A DNA stretch of 37,885 bases from CAXMQS01 sp964195995 (GTDB lineage: Bacteria; Actinomycetota; Acidimicrobiia; Spongiisociales; JAOTWH01), in contig CAXMQS010000066.1 of assembly GCA_964195995.1 (NCBI GenBank), forward strand, positions 1 to 37,885. The letters are read 5' to 3'. A program made the translations under genes and the position numbers. Shown here piece by piece: positions 23,450 through 31,123 of this stretch. The notes below the pieces were generated by a model, which was not told the DNA's origin, ran no database searches, and saw nothing but the letters and a program-made list of their open reading frames with translations. Position 1 is the first letter of the stretch. Each line of letters begins with the position of its first letter.

Positions 23450-24272
23450 ACTCAGGGCACCAGAAGCTCGACCGCTGCCTCACGACGGTTCTGCGAATCG
23501 GCGTCCCACAGCGTTCACAAGGCTCGCCCTCGCGCCCGTACGCCTTGAGGCGAGACAGGTAATCCCCGGCCCGCCCGTCCGGGAGGAGATAGGCGAGGTC
23601 GTTGAGGCTGGTACCCCCGTGGCGGAGCCCGGCCTGGAGCACCGGGCGCACGGCCTTACGCACGGCAGCCACCTGGTCGGGAGACAGCTCGTCGGCCGGG
23701 GTCGTCGGCGCTACCCGGGCGCGAAAGAGCACCTCGTCCGCGTAGATATTGCCGAGGCCGGCGAGGACCCGTTGGTCGAGCAAGACCGCCTTTATGGGAG
23801 CGCGGCGCCGAGCAAAAGCTTCCCTCAGCTTGGCTGTCGTCGGAAGCTCGGTGAGGGCGTCCGGACCCCACAGCGACGGGGGCCACTCCGCCAGCTCATC
23901 GGGCGTGAATACTGCCATGTACCCGAAGGTGCGGGGGTCGACGAAGCGCACGGTCGTGTTGGACCCCTCGATGGTCAGCAAGATGTTGGTGTGCGGCGGC
24001 TCCGGCTCGGCGGCATCGGCAACCGCAACTCGACCGGACATCCCGAGATGAGTGACCCAGGTGAGGTCGCCGTCGAGATCGCCGAGTATCGCCTTTCCGT
24101 GGCGGCGCAATCCGAGCACGCGGCGGCCGACGATCCGATCCGCGAAATCGGTGGCCCGGTGCTGGCGGCGCACCATCCGCGGGCGTCGCACTGCAGCACT
24201 GGCAAACACCTTGCCGACAGCGTGCGGCTCCAGGCCGCGCCGCGTTGTCTCGACCTCGGGGAGCTCAGGCAC
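23436..24272 (-). CDS. mutM: Formamidopyrimidine-DNA glycosylase (Fpg/MutM)
   Basis: Bifunctional glycosylase/AP lyase excising 8-oxoguanine and Fapy. 278 residues. The mature N-terminus PELPEVETTRRGLEP supplies the catalytic Pro and Glu; RRHGKAIL holds the beta-hairpin lysine; QRVLAGLGNIYADEVLF and HGGTSLNDLAY form the H2TH region. A zinc finger closes the protein (CERCGTPIRRTVVRQRSSFW, then CPEC). GTG 24272 is fixed by the requirement for Pro at residue 2 and overlaps the rnc stop by 8 bp. Frames extending to 24449 lie inside rnc and are not homologous. Confidence 0.97.
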   Translation of the reverse strand: MPELPEVETTRRGLEPHAVGKVFASAAVRRPRMVRRQHRATDFADRIVGRRVLGLRRHGKAILGDLDGDLTWVTHLGMSGRVAVADAAEPEPPHTNILLTIEGSNTTVRFVDPRTFGYMAVFTPDELAEWPPSLWGPDALTELPTTAKLREAFARRRAPIKAVLLDQRVLAGLGNIYADEVLFRARVAPTTPADELSPDQVAAVRKAVRPVLQAGLRHGGTSLNDLAYLLPDGRAGDYLSRLKAYGREGEPCERCGTPIRRTVVRQRSSFWCPECQAL

Positions 24273-24942
24273 CCTCGAGCGCCTCGAGGGCGAGGCGTGC
24301 CGCCTCCTGTTCTGCCCGCTTCTTCGAGCTCCCCGCTCCCCTACCGACCACCTTGCCATCAACAGATACCTGGACGACGAATTCCTTGGCGTGATCGGGC
24401 CCCGCGGAGCTGGCGACGTACTCCGGCCTGCCGCCGGAGACCGCAACAACTTCTTGCATTCGAGACTTGTAATCGAACTTCCCCGGGTGATCGACGCGGG
24501 CGGCCACCCGCGACGCCCAGAAACGCAGTACTACCTCTGTGGCGGCTTCGAAACCTGCCTCGACATAGACGGCGCCGATGACGGCCTCGAGAGTGTCGGA
24601 CAGGATCGATGGCTTCGTCCTGCCCCCCGTACGCTCCTCACCGACGCCAAGGATGACGGCTTGTCCGACGCCCAGCGCCTCCGCCACCTCTGCCAGCGGC
24701 GGCTCGCCAACCACCGCCGCCCTCGTCTTTGCCATCTCGCCCTCAGCGAGGCCCGGGTACTCGCCGTACAGAAGATCGGCAACGGCGAGATCCAGGACCG
24801 CATCCCCAAGGAATTCGAGCCTCTCGAAAGACTCGGAGGCAGCGCCCTCGGCGACGGCAGACCTGTGGGTCAGAGCCATCCGCAGCAGCTCGGGGTCACG
24901 AAACGTGTAGCCAAGTGCGGCTTGAAGGTGCTCGGTGGACAC
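24265..24942 (-). CDS. rnc: Ribonuclease III
   Basis: Double-strand RNA endonuclease for rRNA and mRNA processing. 225 residues. The catalytic domain carries the signature SFERLEFLGDAVLDLAVADL (metal-binding E43/D47 region) and the second metal site SILSDTLEAVIGAVYVEAG; the dsRNA-binding domain starts at DYKSRMQEVV and ends with SSKKRAEQEAARLALEAL. GTG 24942 begins one base after the plsX TGA. Longer frames into plsX add non-homologous sequence. Overlaps mutM at its 3' end, so the plsX-rnc-mutM block is tightly coupled. Confidence 0.96.
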   Translation of the reverse strand: MSTEHLQAALGYTFRDPELLRMALTHRSAVAEGAASESFERLEFLGDAVLDLAVADLLYGEYPGLAEGEMAKTRAAVVGEPPLAEVAEALGVGQAVILGVGEERTGGRTKPSILSDTLEAVIGAVYVEAGFEAATEVVLRFWASRVAARVDHPGKFDYKSRMQEVVAVSGGRPEYVASSAGPDHAKEFVVQVSVDGKVVGRGAGSSKKRAEQEAARLALEALEGA

Positions 24943-24943
24943 G

Positions 24944-25915
24944 TCAGCCAGCGAGGCCTGCGGCCACCCTGCCGGGGAGATCGCGGGCCGCTCCCTCAGC
25001 TGCCATGCGAAGTGCGTTGGTGACGGCGATACGCGAACTCGAGCCGTGGGCGATAACGACGACCCCCTTGGTGCCAACCAGGTGAGCGCCGCCGTAAGAC
25101 TCGGGGTCGATGCGTTCATTGATCCCGGCAAGGCGTCCGGCGAGCGCATGAGCCAGCTCGGGATCCGCCTCGTCGAGCAGGGCTTCGGTCGTCACGTGCG
25201 CCAAGAAGCGAGCTGCTCCCTCTGATGTCTTGAGCATGACGTTGCCGGTGAAGCCGTCGGTGACGAAGACGTCGGCCTTATCAGTGGCAAGGTCGTAGCC
25301 CTCGACGTTGCCAATGAAGTTGACCGGCAACTTCGACAGCAAGGCATGCGCTTCCTTCTCGAGGGCGCGGCCTTTGCCTTCTTCCTCGCCGATATTCAGA
25401 AGGCCAACCCGCGGCTCTGTCTTGGCGAGGTAAGTGGTAGCGAGGGCGCTTCCCATTACCGCGAACTGAGCCAGATGCTCGGCGTGACACTCGATGTTCG
25501 CCCCGACATCTAGAACCACGATCCCGTCCCCGGCGGGAAACAGAGATCCGATGGCCGGACGGGAGACCCCAGGAAGTCGGCCGATGATCAAGGCCGCCGC
25601 GGCCAAGGTCGCACCCGTTGAACCGGCGGAGACCATGCCAACAGCCTCCCCCGCCTCCACCAACCTGGCGGCAACGGTCACGGATGCGTCCTTCTTCTCC
25701 CTGATGGCGGACGCGGGATCATCGTCCATCCCGATGACCTCGGTGGCGTTGATTACGGGGAGGTCGGCGCCGTCTGCGTCGAGGAGCGCCTGCAGCTTCC
25801 CTTCGTCGCCGATGAGAACAACGTCGACGCCCTCACGCGCCGCGAGGATCGCTCCTGCGACGAGTTCTTCGGGAGCTCTATCGCCGCCCATCGCGTCGAG
25901 TGCGATGCGGGCCAC
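24944..25915 (-). CDS. plsX: Phosphate acyltransferase PlsX
   Basis: Converts acyl-ACP to acyl-phosphate, the first step of phospholipid synthesis with PlsY. 323 residues: IALDAMGGDRAPEELVAGA, MVSAGSTGATLAAAAL, RPAIGSLFPAGDGIVVLDVG, AN(I/x)ECHAEHLAQFA, VGLLNIGEEEGKG, NFIGNVEGYDL, VFVTDGFTGNVMLKT. GTG 25915. It follows rpmF by 82 bp; the rpmF-plsX pairing is one of the most conserved in bacteria. Confidence 0.96.
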   Translation of the reverse strand: MARIALDAMGGDRAPEELVAGAILAAREGVDVVLIGDEGKLQALLDADGADLPVINATEVIGMDDDPASAIREKKDASVTVAARLVEAGEAVGMVSAGSTGATLAAAALIIGRLPGVSRPAIGSLFPAGDGIVVLDVGANIECHAEHLAQFAVMGSALATTYLAKTEPRVGLLNIGEEEGKGRALEKEAHALLSKLPVNFIGNVEGYDLATDKADVFVTDGFTGNVMLKTSEGAARFLAHVTTEALLDEADPELAHALAGRLAGINERIDPESYGGAHLVGTKGVVVIAHGSSSRIAVTNALRMAAEGAARDLPGRVAAGLAG

Positions 25916-25997
25916 TAGCGCCGGCCGTGTAGGCGACCATCACTGGGGGTCGTCGCCGGGCGGTGACGGAAGACGGAAGATGTTGCTTGACGCGCCA

Positions 25998-26174
25998 CTA
26001 ACTGACCGGCAGCGTCTCCCTGCCCTTATACGTGCCGCACTCGGGGCAGACTCGATGAGGCATCTTGGCGGCGTTGCACTGAGGACACACAGCGGTCCGG
26101 GGCGCGGCAAGTCGCCATTGTGCCCTGCGACTCCGCGTTCTGGATCTCGACATCTTCTTCTTAGGAACCGCCAT
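25998..26174 (-). CDS. rpmF: 50S ribosomal protein L32 (bL32), zinc-binding form
   Basis: 58 residues, too short for a 60-codon filter. It reads MAVPKKKMSRSRTRSRRAQW, a basic stretch, then a zinc ribbon with CPQC (30-33) and CPEC (43-46), ending GRETLPVS. Having four cysteines makes it the C+ form, not the zinc-free paralogue. ATG 26174 follows AGGAG at 9 nt, and the DUF177 gene ends 6 bp upstream. Confidence 0.96.
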   Translation of the reverse strand: MAVPKKKMSRSRTRSRRAQWRLAAPRTAVCPQCNAAKMPHRVCPECGTYKGRETLPVS

Positions 26175-26180
26175 TGGAAT

Positions 26181-26681
26181 TCACTCCTGATCGAAAAGCG
26201 AGCGCAACTCGGCGAACGGAGAGACCGATTCGGCCTCATGCCCCGAGCACGCATTGGTATTCAAGTCGGTGCCGCACTCCGGGCAAAGTCCCTTGCAGTC
26301 AGTTCGGCAAATCGGCACCAGGGGAACTGCCAGCAAGAGCTCGTCGCGCAGCATCGGTTCGGTGTCGATAACGTCCCCGATCACCATGTATTCATTGCCC
26401 TCGTCGGTCACGAAGTCCTGTGCAAAGCGGACGCTGAGCGGATTCTCGAACAGCCTGAGGCACCGATTGCAGGCTTGATCGAAGCTGGCCTCGACAACCC
26501 CTGTCACCATCACTCCGCCGGCGTGGCCGCTCATGGCCAGGTCGACGGTCACATCGCCGGCGAGGGTACTGCCTTCGAGCTCCCAGTCGACCCGCGTGGC
26601 TATGTGGACGTCGCGCCCGACTCCAGGCTCGAGATCGGCGACGGCGAACACGAAAGGTGAGGTTTCCACGAGGACCTGCAT
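26181..26681 (-). CDS. YceD/DUF177 family protein
   Basis: 166 residues of the DUF177 (YceD) family, linked in plants and bacteria to large-subunit rRNA accumulation and nearly always encoded before rpmF, as here. Features: an N-terminal beta-rich part, CNRCLRLFENPL in the middle and the Cys-rich C-terminal motif CRTDCKGLCPECGTDLN. The cysteines suggest metal binding. ATG 26681 starts 14 bp after the stop of the coiled-coil gene. Confidence 0.92.
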   Translation of the reverse strand: MQVLVETSPFVFAVADLEPGVGRDVHIATRVDWELEGSTLAGDVTVDLAMSGHAGGVMVTGVVEASFDQACNRCLRLFENPLSVRFAQDFVTDEGNEYMVIGDVIDTEPMLRDELLLAVPLVPICRTDCKGLCPECGTDLNTNACSGHEAESVSPFAELRSLFDQE

Positions 26682-26695
26682 TCTAGAAAAGTCCG

Positions 26696-27193
26696 CTACT
26701 CAGAGATCGGTGCTTCTGGGGGCGGCTGACGGGCTTCGTGAAGCACACCGCGCGACGCCCTGACCTGCTGCAACAGTTCACCGAGCACAGTTTCCGCCTC
26801 GGCGAGACGGTCCTCGGCGAGATCCTCGCCCTCGAGGCGCACTCGACGAGCCTCGGTCTCTGCGTTTCGAACAAGCGCGTTGGCCTCTTCGACGGCTTCC
26901 TTCACGATGTAGGACTCCGAGACCATCTCCGAGGAACGCTGCCGCGCCCCGTCCATGAGATCCTTGGCCTTCTCGTTCGTCCGGGAAACGAAAGCGTCGC
27001 GTTCCCGCACCATCCAGCGAGCCGCCCTTAGCTCCTCGGGAAGGTTGTCCCGCAGCTTGCGCAGCTGGCCGAGGAGCTCCTCACGATCAAGCATCACGTT
27101 GCCGGACAGGGGGACACTCTTGGCGCCCTCGGCGGCGGCGATGAGATCATCGACTAGTTCCAGCATGGCACCCGGTGTCGGTGGTGCGTTCAT
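26696..27193 (-). CDS. Coiled-coil, DivIVA/ATP-synthase-b-like protein
   Basis: 165 residues, highly charged, mostly helical. After a short N-terminus (NAPPTPGAMLELVDDLIAAA) come a conserved-looking DREELLGQLRKLRDNLPEEL and a long coiled coil (about 55-150) rich in Glu, Ala and Arg with VRNAETEARRVRLEGEDLAE. Actinobacteria often carry a similar gene between coaD and DUF177, usually annotated as cell-division initiation or DivIVA-like protein; the function is unproven. ATG 27193 overlaps the coaD stop (ATGA). Confidence 0.8.
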   Translation of the reverse strand: MNAPPTPGAMLELVDDLIAAAEGAKSVPLSGNVMLDREELLGQLRKLRDNLPEELRAARWMVRERDAFVSRTNEKAKDLMDGARQRSSEMVSESYIVKEAVEEANALVRNAETEARRVRLEGEDLAEDRLAEAETVLGELLQQVRASRGVLHEARQPPPEAPISE

Positions 27194-27666
27194 GATGCGA
27201 CCCTCTCTTTGAGCGCTTCTTCGACGTGCGCCGGCACCAGCCCAGAAACAGACCCACCGAGGCGAGCGACTTCTTTGACCATCGACGAAGACAGGTATCC
27301 GAACTCGGGTTTCGTAGCCACAAACATCGTGACGATGCCCGAGAGGTTGCGATTCATCTGGGCCATCGAGAGCTCGTAATCGAAGTCGGTGATCGCTCGC
27401 AGCCCCTTGACGATGACATCGGCGTCGATCGATGCTGCCTGGTCGACGAGGAGGCCCTCGAACGTGGTCAGCTCGACGTTGCCCATCGGGTCGCACGACG
27501 TCGCCAGCATGGCAAGACGCTCGGCATCGCTGAAGAGAGGCTGTTTACTCGAATTGAGAAGTATCGCCACAACGACGCGATCGAACACCGCGGAGCAGCG
27601 GGCGATCACGTCGATGTGCCCGTTGGTCGGTGGGTCGAAACTTCCTGGTACTAGCGCTGTGCTCAT
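27190..27666 (-). CDS. coaD: Phosphopantetheine adenylyltransferase
   Basis: Penultimate step of coenzyme A synthesis. 158 residues of the nucleotidyltransferase superfamily: ALVPGSFDPPTNGHIDVIAR (T/HxGH-type site with NGH), LFSDAERLAML, VIVKGLRAITDFDYELSMAQ, MNRNLSGIVTMFVATKPEF and YLSSSMVKEVARLGG (the ISS-S/R type motif). ATG 27666 begins 2 bp after the rsmD stop; the frame extends eight codons upstream but the family starts here. Confidence 0.96.
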   Translation of the reverse strand: MSTALVPGSFDPPTNGHIDVIARCSAVFDRVVVAILLNSSKQPLFSDAERLAMLATSCDPMGNVELTTFEGLLVDQAASIDADVIVKGLRAITDFDYELSMAQMNRNLSGIVTMFVATKPEFGYLSSSMVKEVARLGGSVSGLVPAHVEEALKERVAS

Positions 27667-27668
27667 GG

Positions 27669-28205
27669 TTATCTGCGTTGGTATCGCCACAGGACGGAGT
27701 CTCCGTACCTGCGGTCGCCGAGCACCGTCATCTGCGACGGCACCGGCACCTCGGGCTCGCCGGCCCTGCGGTGCACAACAACGGTAGCCGCAGACGCAGT
27801 CGCCGTCACGAGATCCTCCAGCAGCGCCGCGATGGCGTCCGCTTCCATGGCGAATGGAGGATCGACGAAGACCAGGTCGAACGAACTACCGAGGCGTCGA
27901 ACAGCGGAGACGGCATCCCCAGCGATGATCTTGCCGTCGAAACCGGTGGCATCGAGGTTGGAGCGAAGCGACTTCAGAGCCGGCCTTGCCTTCTCGACGA
28001 AGGTGGCGCTGGCGGCGCCGCGACTGAGTGCCTCGATGCCGAGTGATCCCGACCCGGCGAACAGGTCGAGCACCCTGGCGCCCGTGACCTCGGGGGCGAT
28101 GGCGCTGAACAGGGCCTCCCTGGCTCGTGATGTCATGGGTCGGGTGTCGAGGCCCTTTGGGGCTGTCAGCTTGCGACCTTTGGCGGTGCCGGCGATCACC
28201 CTCAC
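27669..28205 (-). CDS. rsmD: 16S rRNA (guanine-966-N2)-methyltransferase RsmD
   Basis: 178 residues. N-terminus RVIAGTAKGRKLTAPKG; then TRPMTSRAREALFSAI, the SAM-binding motif VLDLFAGSGSLGIEALSRGA, and the catalytic DPPF in DLVFVDPPFAMEAD, which defines N2-guanine methyltransferases of this type. GTG 28205 overlaps the recG TGA (GTGA) and is preferred over an ATG at 28220 within recG. The recG-rsmD-coaD order is conserved across actinobacteria. Confidence 0.95.
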   Translation of the reverse strand: MRVIAGTAKGRKLTAPKGLDTRPMTSRAREALFSAIAPEVTGARVLDLFAGSGSLGIEALSRGAASATFVEKARPALKSLRSNLDATGFDGKIIAGDAVSAVRRLGSSFDLVFVDPPFAMEADAIAALLEDLVTATASAATVVVHRRAGEPEVPVPSQMTVLGDRRYGDSVLWRYQRR

Positions 28206-30373
28206 GAGATGAACAGCCACTCGACGTCCTCGCCGAGCAAGGCCCGGATCTCCTCGGCGAGGTCCGGAAAGCGCCCCAGCGAGGGGTCGCTGTCGACGAG
28301 GGCGAAGGCTTCTCTCCTGGCATCCACCAGCAGATCGAAGTCCTTGAGGATGTCGGCGAGCTTGAGATCTGCCATGCCGGCTTGGCGGGCGCCGAACACC
28401 GTGCCCTGGCCTCGGATCGCCAGGTCCTCCTCGGCCAGCCGAAAACCATCTGTGGTCTCGATCATCGCGGCGATCCGCCGCTCCCCTTCGGTGGTCGTTG
28501 GCTCGGCGACGAGGATGCAGGTCGCAGCGTGCTCCCCTCGGCCCACCCTGCCCCGCAGCTGGTGGAGCTGGGAGAGGCCAAAGCGATCCGCGTCCTCTAT
28601 GAGCATGACAGTCGCGTTCGGAATGTCGATCCCGACCTCGATGACCGTGGTGGCAACGAGAACGTCGATGTCTCCAGCCCGTACCGAGGTCATCACCGCC
28701 TCCTTGTCCTTGGGCGGTAGCTGCCCGTGGATCAGCCCGAGTCGGAGATCAGTGAAGACGGCGCCCAGTCGCTCGTACTCGGCGGTGGCCGAAGCCGCAT
28801 ACACCTTGTCGGAGTCCTCGACCAGAGGGCACACCACGAAGGCCTGCCTGCCGGCGGCCACCTCCGAGCGGATGAGGTCGTGGGCGGAGCCCTGAGCGCC
28901 GGGAAGGAGATGGATGGTCTTCGTAGGTGAGCGACCCGGCGGCATCTCGTCGATTACCGAGACGTCGAGGTCGCCGTACAGAGTCATCGACAGAGTGCGA
29001 GGGATCGGGGTCGCCGTCATGATCAGCAGATCCGGCTCGACGGCTCCACCCTTGGCACGCAACGACACCCGCTGGTGCACCCCGAAGCGATGCTGCTCGT
29101 CGACGACGGCAACTCCCAGCCGGGCGAACTCGACGCTCTCCTGGATCAAGGAGTGGGTTCCGACGACGATGTCGACCGCCCCGCTTGCGATGTACGAGAG
29201 AACCTGGTCGCGGGGAGCGTCCTGGAAGTTGACGGTGGCGTTGTTGGCCGTTAATAGAGCCATCCGCACTCCCCTGGCGTCGGTCGGGGAGAAGAGGTCG
29301 TCCATGCCAAGAGCCGCGCCCTCTCCCTGGAACGGTGGGGCCATGCCGGCACCTGCCAGCAGGTCTGTGATGCTCAGGTAGTGCTGGTCGGCGAGCACTT
29401 CGGTGGGAGCCATGACCGCGGTCTGGTAGCCACCCTCAACAGCGGCGAGCAGCGAAGCAACGGCGACAACCGTCTTGCCGCTTCCGACCTCGCCTTGCAG
29501 CAGCCGGTGCATCGGGTGGGGCCGCGATAGGTCGTGGCGTATCTCGATCATCACCCTCTGCTGCGCTTCGGTGAGCGGATAGGGAAGCCCCGATATGAAC
29601 TCGTCTGCCAGCTCACCCTCGACCTCGTGGGCGATGCCCTTGGCGTCCTCGATCTGGCGGTGCTTGCGCATAGCAAGGGCCACCTCGAGCCGGAACAGCT
29701 CGTCGAATACCAGCCGTCTCCGGGCCGCCTGGGCTTCCTCCATGTCGGCGGGGAAGTGGACGCCGGCGATGGCCGAGTCACGGTCGACGAGGTCGAGTCG
29801 GTCGAGGATCTCCTCCGGAACGGCCTCGGATATCGGCCGACTTCGGTTCAAGGCGTTGTGGATGGCCCGCCGCAGGTAGCCGGGCCCGACCCCTGCGACC
29901 GTTGGGTGCACCGGCACCACGCGACCCGTCACCAACGACTCCCCTGGCTTGTCGAGAACATCGACGTCAGGAGAGTTGATCTGCAGCTTGCCGCGATAAC
30001 GCTCCACCTTGCCGGAAAGGGCAACCTCACTGCCTTCGGTGAGTTGGCGGGCCCGGAACGCTTGGTTGAACCAGACTGCGAACAGATAGCTGTCCCCATC
30101 GAAAAGGGTGGCGTCGACGATCGTGAGCCTTCCCCGCACACGGCGCATCTTCACCGAGGTAATGGTGCCAACGGCGGTGACCTCCTCCCCCGGCGGAAGT
30201 TCCGCGATCGGCAGAACGCGCGATCTGTCGATGTAGCGGCGGGGGGCATGCACCAGGAGGTCTGCGACTGTAGAGATCCCTGATTCGGCGAGCTTGTCCG
30301 CGCGCTTCCCCGCTAGCCCTTTGACCTCACCAGCGCTGATCCTCGACAGATAGGCGAGGCTGCGACCGCTCAC
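28202..30373 (-). CDS. recG: ATP-dependent DNA helicase RecG
   Basis: Remodels stalled replication forks and Holliday junctions. 723 residues: N-terminal wedge/OB domain (about 60-150, with VTAVGTITSVKMRRVRGRLT), the superfamily 2 motor with PLTEAQQRVMIEI, Walker A LLQGEVGSGKTVVA (residues 294-301), VDEQHRFGVHQR (DExH box variant DEQH), MTATPIPRTLSMTLYGDLDV, and the RecG-specific C-terminal part with GRVGRGEHAATCIL and DLAIRGQGTVFGARQAG. Start GTG 30373, 5 bp after the cold-shock-like gene. Confidence 0.97.
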   Translation of the reverse strand: MSGRSLAYLSRISAGEVKGLAGKRADKLAESGISTVADLLVHAPRRYIDRSRVLPIAELPPGEEVTAVGTITSVKMRRVRGRLTIVDATLFDGDSYLFAVWFNQAFRARQLTEGSEVALSGKVERYRGKLQINSPDVDVLDKPGESLVTGRVVPVHPTVAGVGPGYLRRAIHNALNRSRPISEAVPEEILDRLDLVDRDSAIAGVHFPADMEEAQAARRRLVFDELFRLEVALAMRKHRQIEDAKGIAHEVEGELADEFISGLPYPLTEAQQRVMIEIRHDLSRPHPMHRLLQGEVGSGKTVVAVASLLAAVEGGYQTAVMAPTEVLADQHYLSITDLLAGAGMAPPFQGEGAALGMDDLFSPTDARGVRMALLTANNATVNFQDAPRDQVLSYIASGAVDIVVGTHSLIQESVEFARLGVAVVDEQHRFGVHQRVSLRAKGGAVEPDLLIMTATPIPRTLSMTLYGDLDVSVIDEMPPGRSPTKTIHLLPGAQGSAHDLIRSEVAAGRQAFVVCPLVEDSDKVYAASATAEYERLGAVFTDLRLGLIHGQLPPKDKEAVMTSVRAGDIDVLVATTVIEVGIDIPNATVMLIEDADRFGLSQLHQLRGRVGRGEHAATCILVAEPTTTEGERRIAAMIETTDGFRLAEEDLAIRGQGTVFGARQAGMADLKLADILKDFDLLVDARREAFALVDSDPSLGRFPDLAEEIRALLGEDVEWLFIS

Positions 30374-30378
30374 GGCCG

Positions 30379-30588
30379 CTAACGGCCGTCGGAACCGAAG
30401 CGAAGGTGATGGGCGAACTGCTTGCCATCGCGCTCTTCGGTGTCAAAGACGACCCGCTGGCCTTGACGGAGGCTGCGAAAGAGACTCTCGGAGAGAGAGC
30501 CAGGACCAAGGAAGATCTCGGAACGGTCGTCGGAGACGATGATGCCGATGCCCGTGCCGGGGTCGTAGCTCTTGACGACGCCCTGCAT
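30379..30588 (-). CDS. Degenerate cold-shock-domain protein
   Basis: 69 residues aligning by eye with the CspA fold end to end: MQGVVKSYDPGTGIGIIVSD, then SEIFLGPGSLSESLFRSLRQ and GQRVVFDTEERDGKQFAHHL. The two RNA-binding motifs are altered: RNP1 (normally K-G-F-G-F-I) reads T-G-I-G-I-I and RNP2 (V-F-V-H) reads I-F-L-G, so the stacking aromatics are gone. Its ATG shares a base with the rpmB stop (TGATG), and recG starts 5 bp downstream. This points to co-translation with a ribosomal protein. The role is unknown. Confidence 0.75.
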   Translation of the reverse strand: MQGVVKSYDPGTGIGIIVSDDRSEIFLGPGSLSESLFRSLRQGQRVVFDTEERDGKQFAHHLRFGSDGR

Positions 30589-30776
30589 CAGGCTTTCTCG
30601 ATCTTGCCCGCCTTGATGCAAGACGTGCACACCCGGATGCGACGCGAGTTGCTGCCATGGCGCACTCGGACACGCTGAATATTCGGCAGCCAGCGACGGC
30701 TGGACCGCTTGTGTGAGAAGCTGACTTGCTTGCCGACCCACGGTTCTTTGCCGCAGACCTCGCATCGATAGGACAT
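30588..30776 (-). CDS. rpmB: 50S ribosomal protein L28 (bL28), zinc-binding form
   Basis: 62 residues: MSYRCEVCGKEPWVGKQVSF, SHKRSSRRWLPNIQRVRV and RRIRVCTSCIKAGKIEKA. Two CxxC pairs make it the zinc-binding C+ form. ATG 30776 follows AGGAG at 7 nt, which rules out the 27-codon longer frame. It heads the long minus-strand run; the 102-bp gap to the divergent RAM-domain gene must contain its promoter. Confidence 0.96.
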   Translation of the reverse strand: MSYRCEVCGKEPWVGKQVSFSHKRSSRRWLPNIQRVRVRHGSNSRRIRVCTSCIKAGKIEKA

Positions 30777-30878
30777 TCTTGAACTCCTGGAGCGCCGTGA
30801 GGATAGCGAGCCGGCGCCGGGGCCCTCGCCGAAAGCCGGGGGTAGAGTGCGCTGCAACCGACAATAGGAGGGTCATTC

Positions 30879-31112
30879 GTGGTCGAGGCCTACATCTTGA
30901 TCCAGAGCGAGGTCGGCAAGGCCGCCCAAGTAGCTCAGGCAGTTGCAGGGATCCCGGGCGTCACAGAGTCCAAGGCCGTCACCGGTCCCTACGACGCCAT
31001 CATCCACGCCGAGGCTGAGGACGTCGACGGACTCGGCAAACTCGTCGTCGCTCGCATCCAAGCGGTCGAGGGCATCACTCGCACGCTCACCTGTCCAGTC
31101 GTCAACGTCTAG
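30879..31112 (+). CDS. Stand-alone Lrp/AsnC ligand-binding (RAM) domain protein
   Basis: 77 residues forming one alpha/beta RAM domain without a helix-turn-helix: VEAYILIQSEVGKAAQVAQA, PGVTESKAVTGPYDAIIHAE and VARIQAVEGITRTLTCPVV. Such stand-alone domains bind amino acids or effectors and oligomerise. They are widespread in actinobacteria and archaea, often with unknown partners. GTG 30879 follows AGGAGGG. The next gene begins 11 bp downstream and is probably co-transcribed. Confidence 0.88.
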   Translation: MVEAYILIQSEVGKAAQVAQAVAGIPGVTESKAVTGPYDAIIHAEAEDVDGLGKLVVARIQAVEGITRTLTCPVVNV

Positions 31113-31123
31113 GAGACGTTCCC

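Noticed and set aside
23619..26660. Plus-strand frames of 320, 323 and 388 codons opposite mutM, rnc, plsX, rpmF and DUF177
   Set aside because: They cross several real gene boundaries on the opposite strand, lack ribosome binding sites and show no domain pattern.
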